Below, piece after piece: positions 41,160-49,543 of a stretch of 64,000 nt of DNA (position 1 is the stretch's first letter; every line of letters begins with the position of its first letter). The notes beneath the pieces are model-generated. The model did no database searches and was not told the origin of the DNA. It worked only from the letters and a program-made list of their open reading frames with translations. Made by a program: the position numbers and the translations under genes. Source of the DNA: Streptomyces profundus (GTDB lineage: Bacteria; Actinomycetota; Actinomycetes; Streptomycetales; Streptomycetaceae); NCBI RefSeq assembly GCF_020740535.1, contig NZ_CP082362.1, forward strand, positions 7,003,501 through 7,067,500, written 5' to 3'.

Positions 41160-44150
41160 CTACCTCGGGGCCGACATGAAGTCGGCCGCGAAGTCGCAGA
41201 GCCGGTCCCGGTCCCGGGTGCCGGTCTTGCTCAACAGGCTCGCCACGTGCTTCTCCACCGTGCGGACCGACAGATGCAGCCGGGCGCCCAGCGCCTTGTT
41301 GCCCAACCGGTCGACCAGCAGCCGGAACACGTCGTACTCGCGAGTGGTGAGCCCCATCGCGCGCAACGCGTCGGGGATGCCGTCGGTGCCGGCGCGGCGC
41401 TGGCGCACCACCACCCCCACGCCGCGCAGCTGGGACCGGCAGGCGCCGGCCACCGCGATCACCCCGGCCCGGTGGAAGTACTCCTCCGCCTCGGCCAGCC
41501 AACGCCTCGGCTCGCCCCAGCCGTCGGTGAGCGCCGCCTCGGCGACCAGCCGCAGTCCCAGATACCTGGCCGTGGGGAACGGCTCCGCGCTCGCCTGCGC
41601 GGCCCGCAGCGCGGCCTCGGCCCGCTCGGGGCACCCCTCCCGGCCGGCGAGCACCGCCTCGGCGAGACCGCCGAACTGCCGGTTCCAGCGCAGCCGTCCG
41701 GCCTGCCCGGCCCCCAGCCGCTCGCACTCGGCGCGCCCGGCCCGGCCGTCCAGCACCTCAAGCAGCAGCACCAGGCCGTGCGGCCCGGTCAGATGGAAGA
41801 AGCTCCCCTCGTCGGCCCTGGCCATCGCCGCCAGCGAGGCCGCCACCTCCCGCGCCTGGTCCCTGTCCTCCTCCAGCAGCGCGCAGAACAGCTCGCCCAG
41901 CCCGCGGGCCAGCGGCGCCTCCATGGACTCGGCGCCGCCGTGCGCCCTGAACTCCGCCAACGTCGCCCGCAGCCCCGGCCGGTTGCCCTGGTGCGCGGCG
42001 ACCACGGCGCGCACCATCAGCAGATACCGCGTCACCGATGGCAGCCGCAGCCGCCGTGTCTCGTCGAGCGACCCGGCCACCAGCGCCTCCGCCCGGGCGA
42101 AGTCGGAACGCAGCGCCGCGTCCAGGGCCAGCAGCTGACCCGCGTAGTGCGCCAGGCTGACGCAGCCGGTGCGCAGCGCCTCGTGCCAGGCGTAGGTGAG
42201 CGAGTCCGTCGCGCCCTCGGCCAGCCACGCGTTGCTGCCGAGCCCGAACAGCCCGTGCGCGCGCCACCCCATCAGATCGTGCTCCGAGGCGATCCGCAGC
42301 GTCTGACGGAAGCTCCGGTCCGACTCGGCCAGCGACCGCCCCCGGCTGGCGGCGCCCACCGCGTACCACGCCTGGCAGGCCAACGCCGGATCCGCCAACT
42401 GCCGTGCGCCCTCGATGGCGCGCCGCGCCAGCCGCTCGCTGCGCTCGATCCGGTCGGGAGCGGTGTCGGACACCGTCAGATACGCCTCCACCGCGTCCAG
42501 CCCAGCGGTGTCCCGCTCGGTCGCCGCCGCCGGCAGCAGCGCCCTGGCCGCAGCCACCTGCGCCAGGCCCTCCTGCCAGCGCCCGGCGACCTCGGCGGCC
42601 CAGGCGAGCCGCACATGCAGCCCCACCCGGCGGAACACGTCGGCGCCCTCGGCCGGCTCCGCGTCCAGATCGGCGCGCCGCAGCCGGTCGGCCACCTCGA
42701 CGGCGCGGTCGAACTGCCCGTCGTCGGCCAGCGCCAGCAGCAGCGTCTCCAGCAGCTCCCGGTGCACCCCGCCGCGCACCGGCGCGAACGGGGCGTCCCC
42801 GAGCATCAGCTGCGCCTCGTCGATCACGGTGATGGCGCTGCCCGGGCCGCTGCGGGCCAACAGCCGGCGCGCCACCTCCAGATAGTGCGCGGCGGCCGTC
42901 GGCCGGTCGCCCGCGTGCCGGCGAAGCCGCGCCGCCAGCAGGCACCAGGTGCCGGGCAGCCCCGGATACAGCCGGTCCACCGCGTCCGCCGCGCGGGTCG
43001 AGAGGTCGGCCCGGTCAGCGGGGCTCAGCAGCGACAGCAGCGCCTCCTCGGCGAGCGGATGGGCGAACGCGTACCAGTCGGGGCCGCGCTCCTCGTCCGG
43101 CTGGAGCAGCCCCTCGGCCAGCGCCGCGCGCACCCGCTCCCGCAGCAGGGCCTCGTCGAGGCCCGCGCAGTGCCGCAGCACCGACAGCGGGAACGAGCGG
43201 CCGAGGACGGCGGCCACGGAGAGCGCCCGCACCCCGCCGGGGCCGAGCCGCGCCGCCCGCTCCTCGACGACCCGCACCAGCGTGACCGGCACCCCAGGCC
43301 GCTCGGTGCTGACCAGCTCCCAGCCGGTGTCGTCCGCCGTCCTGGCGAGCCGGCCGGCGGCGAGCATGCCGCGGACCAACTCCTCGGCCACGAACGGCAC
43401 TCCGTGCGAGTCGCCGTAGACCTCGGCCGACACCTGGCGGGGCAGCGCCGCCGGGGCGCTGCCCAGGCAGGACGCCGTGAACGTGTGCACCTCGGCGGGG
43501 CTGAGCCGGCCGAGCGGCAGCAGGCTGCCCTCCCGGCGCTGGGCGACGGCGGTCGCCAACTCGTAGGCGGCGGACGGCGCCGAACGCACCGTGGCGACCA
43601 CGGCGACCGGCTGCGCCGAGAGGTTGGCCGCGAGGTACTCGGTCACGGCGAGGGTCTCCGGGTCCGCGTCGTGCAGATCGTCGATCACCAGCAGACAGCC
43701 GTGGCGGCGCCCGCGCGCCGCCGCGAGCCGCAGCACGGCCTCGGCCAGCACCACGGGCGACTCGTCGCAGTCGGCGCCCGTCGACCACTCGGGCACAAGG
43801 CGCCCCAGCACCGGCAGATAGGGGCCGAGCACCTCGGCCGGCGGCTCCTCGCCCGCCCTGGTGAGCGAGAGCAACGCCTCGGTGAGCGGCCGGAACGGGA
43901 CCGCGGGGCCGATGGTGGTACACCGCCCCCGCAGCACCGTCATGCCCTCGTTCTTGGCCTCGTCGAGGGCCTGGGCCGTCAGCCGGGTCTTGCCGATGCC
44001 CGGCTCGCCCGCGACGAAGACGATGCCGCCGCGTCCCTCGCGCGCCTCCCGCAGCACCCTCGACAGAGCGGCCAACTCGCCGTCTCGTCCCACTAGTTCG
44101 ACCGTGCGTAGTCGGAAGGGGCTAGCCATGCTCCTGCGGTACTCCCTCAT
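41160..44150 (-). CDS. Large LuxR-family (LAL-type) ATPase regulator
   Basis: 996 residues from ATG 44150, which has AGGA 5 bases upstream; the ATG at 44129 has its AGGAG too close. N-terminal AAA ATPase: VELVGRDGELAAL, Walker A AGEPGIGKTRL, Walker B CLLVIDDLHDAD. A long helical/TPR-like middle region (~400-880) is followed by a C-terminal LuxR helix-turn-helix: LTTREYDVFRLLVDRLGNKA, then LHLSVRTVEKHVASLLSKTG. Such regulators often switch on secondary-metabolite or sugar-use genes in response to small molecules. It is convergent with the LanM unit, separated by a strong terminator, so a role there is possible only by proximity. Confidence 0.93.
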   Translation of the reverse strand: MREYRRSMASPFRLRTVELVGRDGELAALSRVLREAREGRGGIVFVAGEPGIGKTRLTAQALDEAKNEGMTVLRGRCTTIGPAVPFRPLTEALLSLTRAGEEPPAEVLGPYLPVLGRLVPEWSTGADCDESPVVLAEAVLRLAAARGRRHGCLLVIDDLHDADPETLAVTEYLAANLSAQPVAVVATVRSAPSAAYELATAVAQRREGSLLPLGRLSPAEVHTFTASCLGSAPAALPRQVSAEVYGDSHGVPFVAEELVRGMLAAGRLARTADDTGWELVSTERPGVPVTLVRVVEERAARLGPGGVRALSVAAVLGRSFPLSVLRHCAGLDEALLRERVRAALAEGLLQPDEERGPDWYAFAHPLAEEALLSLLSPADRADLSTRAADAVDRLYPGLPGTWCLLAARLRRHAGDRPTAAAHYLEVARRLLARSGPGSAITVIDEAQLMLGDAPFAPVRGGVHRELLETLLLALADDGQFDRAVEVADRLRRADLDAEPAEGADVFRRVGLHVRLAWAAEVAGRWQEGLAQVAAARALLPAAATERDTAGLDAVEAYLTVSDTAPDRIERSERLARRAIEGARQLADPALACQAWYAVGAASRGRSLAESDRSFRQTLRIASEHDLMGWRAHGLFGLGSNAWLAEGATDSLTYAWHEALRTGCVSLAHYAGQLLALDAALRSDFARAEALVAGSLDETRRLRLPSVTRYLLMVRAVVAAHQGNRPGLRATLAEFRAHGGAESMEAPLARGLGELFCALLEEDRDQAREVAASLAAMARADEGSFFHLTGPHGLVLLLEVLDGRAGRAECERLGAGQAGRLRWNRQFGGLAEAVLAGREGCPERAEAALRAAQASAEPFPTARYLGLRLVAEAALTDGWGEPRRWLAEAEEYFHRAGVIAVAGACRSQLRGVGVVVRQRRAGTDGIPDALRAMGLTTREYDVFRLLVDRLGNKALGARLHLSVRTVEKHVASLLSKTGTRDRDRLCDFAADFMSAPR

Positions 44151-44481
44151 GCCGTCCTGTGCTCGGGATCTCCCCGGCGCGTCCACGGGACCGCCACGTG
44201 GCCCCCTCCGCCAGCCTCATTTCCCCATCCTGCGGTAGCTACCCAGACTTGGGCCCTCTTCCTCGGCCGTCGGTCGCCCATTCTTCTCTTCTTCTTCGCC
44301 TTCTCTCCCCACCCGGCGGCCACCGGGGGCGATTCCCCGCCGCTCAACCGATGTTCGCGCCGATGACCAACTCCACCCCTTCCGGCGCCGGCCGGAACTC
44401 CTAAGGCATCGGATCCCTGCGTTCGGTCGGGGCGGCTGCGGGCACCACTCTGCCGGGCGCGGGCCCCCTACCGCGCGCCGG
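44151..44481. other. Intergenic stretch with pyrimidine-rich tract
   Basis: About 330 bases without a supported gene. A C/T tract (about 44278-44318, CATTCTTCTCTTCTTCTTCG and following) lies in the expected LuxR promoter region. No known site recognised. Confidence 0.45.
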
Positions 44482-44982
44482 TCACCCCCGGTCGGGGGGC
44501 TCCGTGACCGTGCCGAGCGCGTCGACGAACGAGGTGATCAGCCGGGCGAACGTGACGCGGTCCTCGTCGGACCAGCCCGCCGTCGCGCGGCCGAACGTCT
44601 CCTGGCGGAAGCGGTGCACCCGCTCCAGCCTGGCCCTGGCCAGGGCGGTGAGCGCCACCGGGGCGCGCCGGCCGTCGCTCTGGTCGGCCAGCCGCACCAG
44701 CAGCCCGTCGTCGACCGCGCGCGTCACCAGGCGGCTCGCCCTCGGCTGGTCGACGCCGAGCGCGGCGGCCACCTCGCCCACCGTGCTCGGCCGCCCGACG
44801 CCCTCCACCGCGTCCAGCACGCCGAAGGTCGTCGGATCGACCGCGTCCGGGCCGAGGCCCTGGTCGAGCCGGCCGAGCGCGCGGCGCGTCTGGCTCCGCC
44901 GGACGGCGATCATGGCGCGCTCGATCGCGACCAACGCCCGTTCCTGTTCCGCGTCCTGATCCGCGTCCTGATCCGGTTCCAT
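44482..44982 (-). CDS. MarR family transcriptional regulator
   Basis: 166 residues from ATG 44982 (MEPDQDADQDAEQE); no ribosome site is visible, so the transcript may be leaderless. Winged helix: TTFGVLDAVEGVGRPSTVGE, VAAALGVDQPRASRLVTRAV, wing DGLLVRLADQSDGRRAPVAL, with dimerisation helices around it. The acidic repeat DQDADQDAEQ at the start is unusual. It diverges from a second MarR-like gene; the 69 bases between them hold an inverted repeat that is a probable shared operator. The longer upstream frame runs antisense through that second gene and is discarded. Confidence 0.87.
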   Translation of the reverse strand: MEPDQDADQDAEQERALVAIERAMIAVRRSQTRRALGRLDQGLGPDAVDPTTFGVLDAVEGVGRPSTVGEVAAALGVDQPRASRLVTRAVDDGLLVRLADQSDGRRAPVALTALARARLERVHRFRQETFGRATAGWSDEDRVTFARLITSFVDALGTVTEPPDRG

Positions 44983-44998
44983 GCGTGTTAGCGTACAA

Positions 44999-45024
44999 GT
45001 GCATGTAAAAAGACATGCGTGCAC
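44999..45024. promoter_or_regulatory. Inverted repeat between divergent MarR genes
   Basis: GTGCATGT, a 6-base spacer AAAAAG, then ACATGCGTGCAC. The core GCATGT (45001-45006) / ACATGC (45013-45018) is a perfect 6-6-6 palindrome with partial extension outward. Location between the two start codons fits autorepression by one or both MarR proteins. Confidence 0.65.
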
Positions 45025-45051
45025 GGTATCGAGAACCGGGGAACGGGGACC

Positions 45052-45498
45052 ATGACGGACGATCCTCCCGCCGACGCCCGGCGTCCGTTGGGCTACTGGC
45101 TCAAGCACATCGACTGGCGCGTCGAGGAGCGCTTCGGCCGACTGCTCGCCGAGGAGGGCCTCGGCCGGCGGCACTGGCAGGTGTGCACCACCCTCGCCCG
45201 AGGTCCGATCGGCGCCGAGGGGCTGGACCACGCGCTCGCGCCCTTCCTCTCCGCCCGGGAGCCCACCGTCCGCCCCTACGTCGACCAACTCGTCGGGCGG
45301 GGCTGGGCGATGCCGTCGGCCGGCGGCGCCTTCACGCTCACCGAGGAGGGCCGGGCCCGGCACGCCGCGGTCGCCGAGCGGGTCGACGTCTTCCGGGCCC
45401 GCGTGGTGGCCGGCCTGTCGCCGGCCGAGTACGCCACGTTGCTCGGCCTGCTGGAGCGGGTCGCCGACAACCTCGATGACCACTTCGAGGACACCTGA
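45052..45498 (+). CDS. MarR-like winged-helix regulator
   Basis: 148 residues from ATG 45052 (GGGGA just upstream; MTDDPPADARRPLGYW). Helical start, then a winged-helix core: FGRLLAEEGLGRRHWQVCTT, REPTVRPYVDQLVGRGWAMP, wing SAGGAFTLTEEGRARHAAVA, and a C-terminal dimerisation helix ending LERVADNLDDHFED. This layout matches small MarR relatives found beside transporters or enzymes. It diverges from the MarR gene at 44482-44982 and shares its operator region. Confidence 0.85.
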   Translation: MTDDPPADARRPLGYWLKHIDWRVEERFGRLLAEEGLGRRHWQVCTTLARGPIGAEGLDHALAPFLSAREPTVRPYVDQLVGRGWAMPSAGGAFTLTEEGRARHAAVAERVDVFRARVVAGLSPAEYATLLGLLERVADNLDDHFEDT

Positions 45499-45536
45499 CG
45501 GGTGGCCGGTGGCGTCCCCGGAGGTACGGTCGTCGG

Positions 45537-45968
45537 GTGGAGTCCGGTGAGTCAGTCGCGTGTCCCCTGCATGGCGCGGGGGTCGGTCCGCACCGTCTCG
45601 CGGGGCGGCGGTTGGCGGGCGTGGTCGTGTCCCGGCACCACGGGGACGCCGAGGTGTCGGGGCCGCTGGACGTGTGGCTGATCGACGCCGAGGGCGACGC
45701 CACTCAGGTCACCGTTGGCTCCGACTGGTGCCTGATCGTCGCGGACACGGCCCCGCACGCGGGCCGTGACCTGGGGGAGTGGGGCCGCGTCGAGGTGGCC
45801 CCCGCCGACGGCGAGACGCCCTTCGCCGCGCACCTCGGCGAGACGGTGCTGGCGGTCCACGAGGTGTCCGAGCCGGGGAGCGGGCGCCGCCGGGTGGACC
45901 TCACCTTCGAGTCGGGCGACGTCCGCTGCGAGGTCCACGCCGGGGAGCTGCGGCTCTCAGCCCACTGA
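45537..45968 (+). CDS. Hypothetical beta-rich protein
   Basis: 143 residues from a GTG at 45537; the ribosome site (GGAGG) is distant, and an internal GTG start is possible. The last ~115 residues are strand-rich: LAGVVVSRHHGDAEVSGPLD, WCLIVADTAPH, VDLTFESGDVRCEVHAGELR. No signal peptide, membrane segment or family recognised. It follows the MarR-like gene by 38 bases and might be co-transcribed. Confidence 0.55.
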   Translation: MESGESVACPLHGAGVGPHRLAGRRLAGVVVSRHHGDAEVSGPLDVWLIDAEGDATQVTVGSDWCLIVADTAPHAGRDLGEWGRVEVAPADGETPFAAHLGETVLAVHEVSEPGSGRRRVDLTFESGDVRCEVHAGELRLSAH

Positions 45969-46151
45969 GGTGCCGCCGTCCCCGCCCTCGCCCGTCCGCT
46001 CCGGTGCACGAGCCCGTCACCCGTAGGGGTGGATCTCGCCGGTTGTGCGGCCAACTCCCGGTGCCCGTCCGCACGATGAGGGGCGCGGCGACCCGGCGGA
46101 CGAGCCGTCGTCGCGCGCCGTACCGCGCCCGCACGACGAGAGGACGCCGCC

Positions 46152-47897
46152 TTGCCGCGACCGCCCACCCGACAGCGCCCTCGGAGGGCCACCGTGCCGG
46201 TGGCCGAACGGGTCGCGGCGCGCCTGCTCGGCGCGTTGGCGCCACGGCTGCCGGCCGGCGCGCTCGCCGCCGTGACGAGCGGCACCGACTGGGCGGGCCC
46301 GGTCGCCCTTCCGCTGCCGGACGAACGGTCCGTGCAGGCGGCCTGCGGCATCATGCAGGTGCACGGCAGGGCCCACGGGGGGCCTCGCCCCCTCGCCGTC
46401 GACTACGCCGCCACCGTGGCCGGCGTCCTCGCCGCGCAGGGCGTGTGCGCGGCGCTGCTCGCGCGCCGGCGCGGGCTGCGGATCGACCGCGTCGCCACCT
46501 CGGTCGCCGAGGGCGCGCTGCTCTCCCTCACCCAGTATCTGGCCGCGGCCACCGCGCCCGAGGAGCCGGCCCTGGAGCCGGCGACGGGGGCGGCGGGCCT
46601 GGCGACCCTGGTGTCGGCCGAGGGCGTCCCGGTCGAGATCGAGACCCTGGACCCGGTCGCCTGGCGGGAGTTCTGGCGGCGCCTCGACGTCCCGCCGGCG
46701 CTCGCCGGGCGCGGCTGGGCGCCGTTCCAGCAGCGGTTCGCCACCGCCGTCTGCCCGCTGCCCGCCGCCCTGCGGGACGCCGCGCGGCGGCGGCCCCTCG
46801 CGGCGCTGACCGGGGCGGCCGACGCCACCGGCGTCAGCCTGGCGGCGCTCGCCGCCGAGCCGCGTCCGGGCGATCCGCCCGCGCCGCTGCGGATCACCCC
46901 GGCCCCCGTCCCGTCGGTGCCCGCCCCCTTCCCGCCGGCGGCGGGGCCTGCACCGCTGGCCGGGCTGCGTGTCGTGGAGGCCACCCGCCGCGTGCAGGGC
47001 CCGCTGGCCGGGCATGTGCTGCGGCTGCTCGGCGCCGACGTGATCCGGGTCGAGCCACCCGGCGGCGACCCGATGCGCGGGCTGCCGCCGCTGGTCGGCG
47101 ACTGCTCGGCGCGCTTTCTGGCGCTCAACGACGGCAAGTCCGTCGCCGAGGCCGACCTCGGCACCGAGGCCGGCCGGCGCGCGGTGCGTGAACGGGTCGC
47201 CGACGCCGATGTGTTCCTCCACAACTGGGCGCCCGGCCGGGCCGAGCGGCTCGGCCTCGCGGCGGCCGACCTCTGGGCCGTGGCCCCGCACCTGGTCCAC
47301 GCCGGGGCCTCCGGGTTCGGGGACGCGTTCGGCGCCGGCCCGCCGCCCATCGGCACCGACTATCTGGCGCAGGTCCACAGCGGCCTCGCCGCCGCGCTGC
47401 GCCCCGCCCCTGAGACACCGGCGCCCTCGCTGATGACGCTGACCGACGTGCTCGGCGGACTGCTCTGCGCCTACGGGGTGTTGGCCGCGCTGCTCGGGCG
47501 CGCCGACACCGGACGGGGGGCGCGCGTCGAGTCCTCGCTGCACTCCGCCGCCTGGCTGGTGGAGCGCCCGCCGACCCGGGCGCGCTGGACGCCGCTCGAC
47601 CTCCCGCTGCGCACCGCCGACGGACTGCTCTGCCTCACCGCCGCCGACGCGCGCCGGAGCGCCGAACTGGCCCGGGTCACCGCCGCCACCGGCAGCTCCC
47701 CCGAATCGATCGCCGCGCGGTTTCGCGCCAGGGCCACCAAGGAGTGGCAGGACCGGCTCGCCGAGGCCGGCGTCCCGGCCACACCGGTCAGCACCGATCT
47801 GGCGTCACTGCCCCACGACCCGGCCTTCCGCGCGGCGCTCGCCCCGGCGCCGCCGGACGGCCACGCCCGCCCCCGCACCCCCTGGACCTTCTCGTGA
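46152..47897 (+). CDS. CaiB/BaiF (family III) CoA-transferase with degenerate N-terminal half
   Basis: 581 residues from a TTG at 46152. The C-terminal ~310 residues are a family III CoA-transferase: LAGLRVVEATRRVQGPLAGH, LLGADVIRVEPPGGDPMRGL, FLALNDGKSV, and LMTLTDVLGGLLCAYGVLAA, where the Asp is the likely CoA-linked nucleophile. The N-terminal ~260 residues echo the same fold (VDYAATVAGVLAAQGVCAAL; IDRVATSVAEGALLSLTQYL) without its catalytic motif, as in tandem or duplicated members. Its GTGA stop overlaps the start of the AMP-ligase gene, so the two work in one pathway of acyl-CoA chemistry whose substrate I cannot name. Confidence 0.85.
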   Translation: MPRPPTRQRPRRATVPVAERVAARLLGALAPRLPAGALAAVTSGTDWAGPVALPLPDERSVQAACGIMQVHGRAHGGPRPLAVDYAATVAGVLAAQGVCAALLARRRGLRIDRVATSVAEGALLSLTQYLAAATAPEEPALEPATGAAGLATLVSAEGVPVEIETLDPVAWREFWRRLDVPPALAGRGWAPFQQRFATAVCPLPAALRDAARRRPLAALTGAADATGVSLAALAAEPRPGDPPAPLRITPAPVPSVPAPFPPAAGPAPLAGLRVVEATRRVQGPLAGHVLRLLGADVIRVEPPGGDPMRGLPPLVGDCSARFLALNDGKSVAEADLGTEAGRRAVRERVADADVFLHNWAPGRAERLGLAAADLWAVAPHLVHAGASGFGDAFGAGPPPIGTDYLAQVHSGLAAALRPAPETPAPSLMTLTDVLGGLLCAYGVLAALLGRADTGRGARVESSLHSAAWLVERPPTRARWTPLDLPLRTADGLLCLTAADARRSAELARVTAATGSSPESIAARFRARATKEWQDRLAEAGVPATPVSTDLASLPHDPAFRAALAPAPPDGHARPRTPWTFS

Positions 47898-49543
47898 CCC
47901 TCGACCCGACCCGCGCGCCCTGGACCTCCCGCAACGGCGTCGCCTTCCCCGACCGTGTCCCGTCCGCGTCGCGCGCCTCCTGGGTGGCGCGCGGCTGGTG
48001 CCCCGACCGCGACCTCTACGGCCTCTTCCACGCCAGCGCCCGCGCCCATCCCAGGCGGCAGGCGGTGGTGGAGTGCGGCGAACCAGCGGGCGGCGGCCTT
48101 GACTTCGCCGCCCTGGACGCCGAAGTCCGCCGGATCTGCGCCCTGTTCACCGAGGCGGGGCTCGGCGCCGGCGACGTGATCGCGCTGCGCCTGCCCAACG
48201 GGCGGCACGCGGTCGCCGCCGAACTCGCCGTCTACGCCATCGGCGCCGTCGCCCTGCCCTACCCGCTGGGCGGCGGACGCCGTGACACGCTCGCGCTGTT
48301 GGGCCGCTCCCGGGCCCGTGCCGCCGTCTTCGCCGACGCGTCGGACATCGCGCTGCGCGATCAACTCCCGGATCTGGAAACGGTGTTCTGCCCGACGCCC
48401 GACCGTCCAGGCGCCCGGTGGCTGGGCGCCGGGGCGCGCCGTGGCTGGCGGCCGGTCGACGTCGATCCCGCCGCGCCCGCCCGGCTGCTGGTCTCCTCGG
48501 GATCCGAGGCCGAGCCCAAGATGGTCGCCTACGCCCATCACGCGATGGCCGGCGGCCGGGCCAACTACCTCCGGGCCCTCGCCCCCGACGGGGAGCCGGG
48601 CCGCCATCTGGTGCTGGTCTCGCTGGCCTCGTCCTTCGGCTCCTGCGGGATCGTCACGCTGGCGGCGCTCGGCGCGACGCTGCTCGTCCAGCCCGCCTTC
48701 GAACCGCGCCGGGCCCTCGCGATGGTCACCGCGCACCGGCCGACGCGGGTGTTCGCCGTGCCGACGATGCTGCGCCGGCTCGCCGACACGCCTCCGGCCG
48801 CCGACGAGGACCTCACCTCGGTGACCGCCGTCGTCTCCAGCGGCGCCGATCTGCCCCGCGAGACGGCCAGGCTCTGCGGCAGCCGCTTCAACCGCCCGGT
48901 GATCACCGTCTATGGCTCGTCGGACGGGGTCAACTGCCATACGCCGGCCGCCGACTCGGAGGCGGCGGCCGGCTGTGTGGGGGTGCCGGACCCGTCGGTC
49001 GCCGCCATCCGGATCGCCGGCGCCGACGGCCGGCCGCTGCCGCCGGGCGAGCCGGGCGAGATCCTCGCCCGGGGGCCCATGACGCCGCTCTGCTATGTCG
49101 CGGCCCCCGAACTCGACGCCCGCTACCGCACCGACGACGGCTGGGTGCGCACCGGGGACCGTGGCCTGTTGGACGAACGAGGGCGGCTCTTCCTGCTGGG
49201 CCGGATCAAGAACGTGGTGCTGCGCGGGGGGTACACCATCAGCGCCGCCGAGGTGGAACGGGAGCTCGGCGCCCATCCGGCGGTCGCCGAGGCCGCCTGC
49301 GTGCCCGTTCCCGACCCGGACCTCGGCGAACGCCTCTGCGCCTGCGTCCGTCCGGCCCCGGGGACGCCCCCGCCGTCGCTGGCCGAGTTGAACGTGTTCC
49401 TGCTGCGCCAACGGGGCCTGGAGAAGCGCAAGTTGCCCGAGCACCTGCTGTCGGTCCAGGCCATGCCCTACGGCCCCACCGGCAAGATCTGCCGCCGCAC
49501 CCTCACGGAGCGGGCCGGGGCCCGCTACGGCCGCCGTCCCTGA
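47894..49543 (+). CDS. AMP-dependent acyl-CoA synthetase/ligase family protein
   Basis: 549 residues from the GTG at 47894, overlapping the previous stop. ANL-superfamily motifs: the phosphate loop reads LVSSGSEAEPKMVAYAH (usual TSGTTGxPK; Glu-Ala-Glu replaces TTG), A5 is VYGSSDGVN in place of YGxTE, A7 RTGDRG, A8 LLGRIKNVVLRGGYTISAAE and the C-terminal Lys in PTGKICRRTL. Such loops occur in ligases that activate aromatic or unusual acids. Partner to the CoA-transferase just upstream. Its 3' end overlaps the 3' end of convergent selB by 41 bases. Confidence 0.88.
   Translation: MTLDPTRAPWTSRNGVAFPDRVPSASRASWVARGWCPDRDLYGLFHASARAHPRRQAVVECGEPAGGGLDFAALDAEVRRICALFTEAGLGAGDVIALRLPNGRHAVAAELAVYAIGAVALPYPLGGGRRDTLALLGRSRARAAVFADASDIALRDQLPDLETVFCPTPDRPGARWLGAGARRGWRPVDVDPAAPARLLVSSGSEAEPKMVAYAHHAMAGGRANYLRALAPDGEPGRHLVLVSLASSFGSCGIVTLAALGATLLVQPAFEPRRALAMVTAHRPTRVFAVPTMLRRLADTPPAADEDLTSVTAVVSSGADLPRETARLCGSRFNRPVITVYGSSDGVNCHTPAADSEAAAGCVGVPDPSVAAIRIAGADGRPLPPGEPGEILARGPMTPLCYVAAPELDARYRTDDGWVRTGDRGLLDERGRLFLLGRIKNVVLRGGYTISAAEVERELGAHPAVAEAACVPVPDPDLGERLCACVRPAPGTPPPSLAELNVFLLRQRGLEKRKLPEHLLSVQAMPYGPTGKICRRTLTERAGARYGRRP

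Noticed and set aside
46152..49543. CoA-transferase/ligase pair as the missing activating enzyme of the NRPS cluster
   Set aside because: It lies about 30 kb away on the other strand among unrelated genes; the ligase ends like an acyl-CoA synthetase and nothing connects it to the carriers. A trans role cannot be excluded but is not supported.
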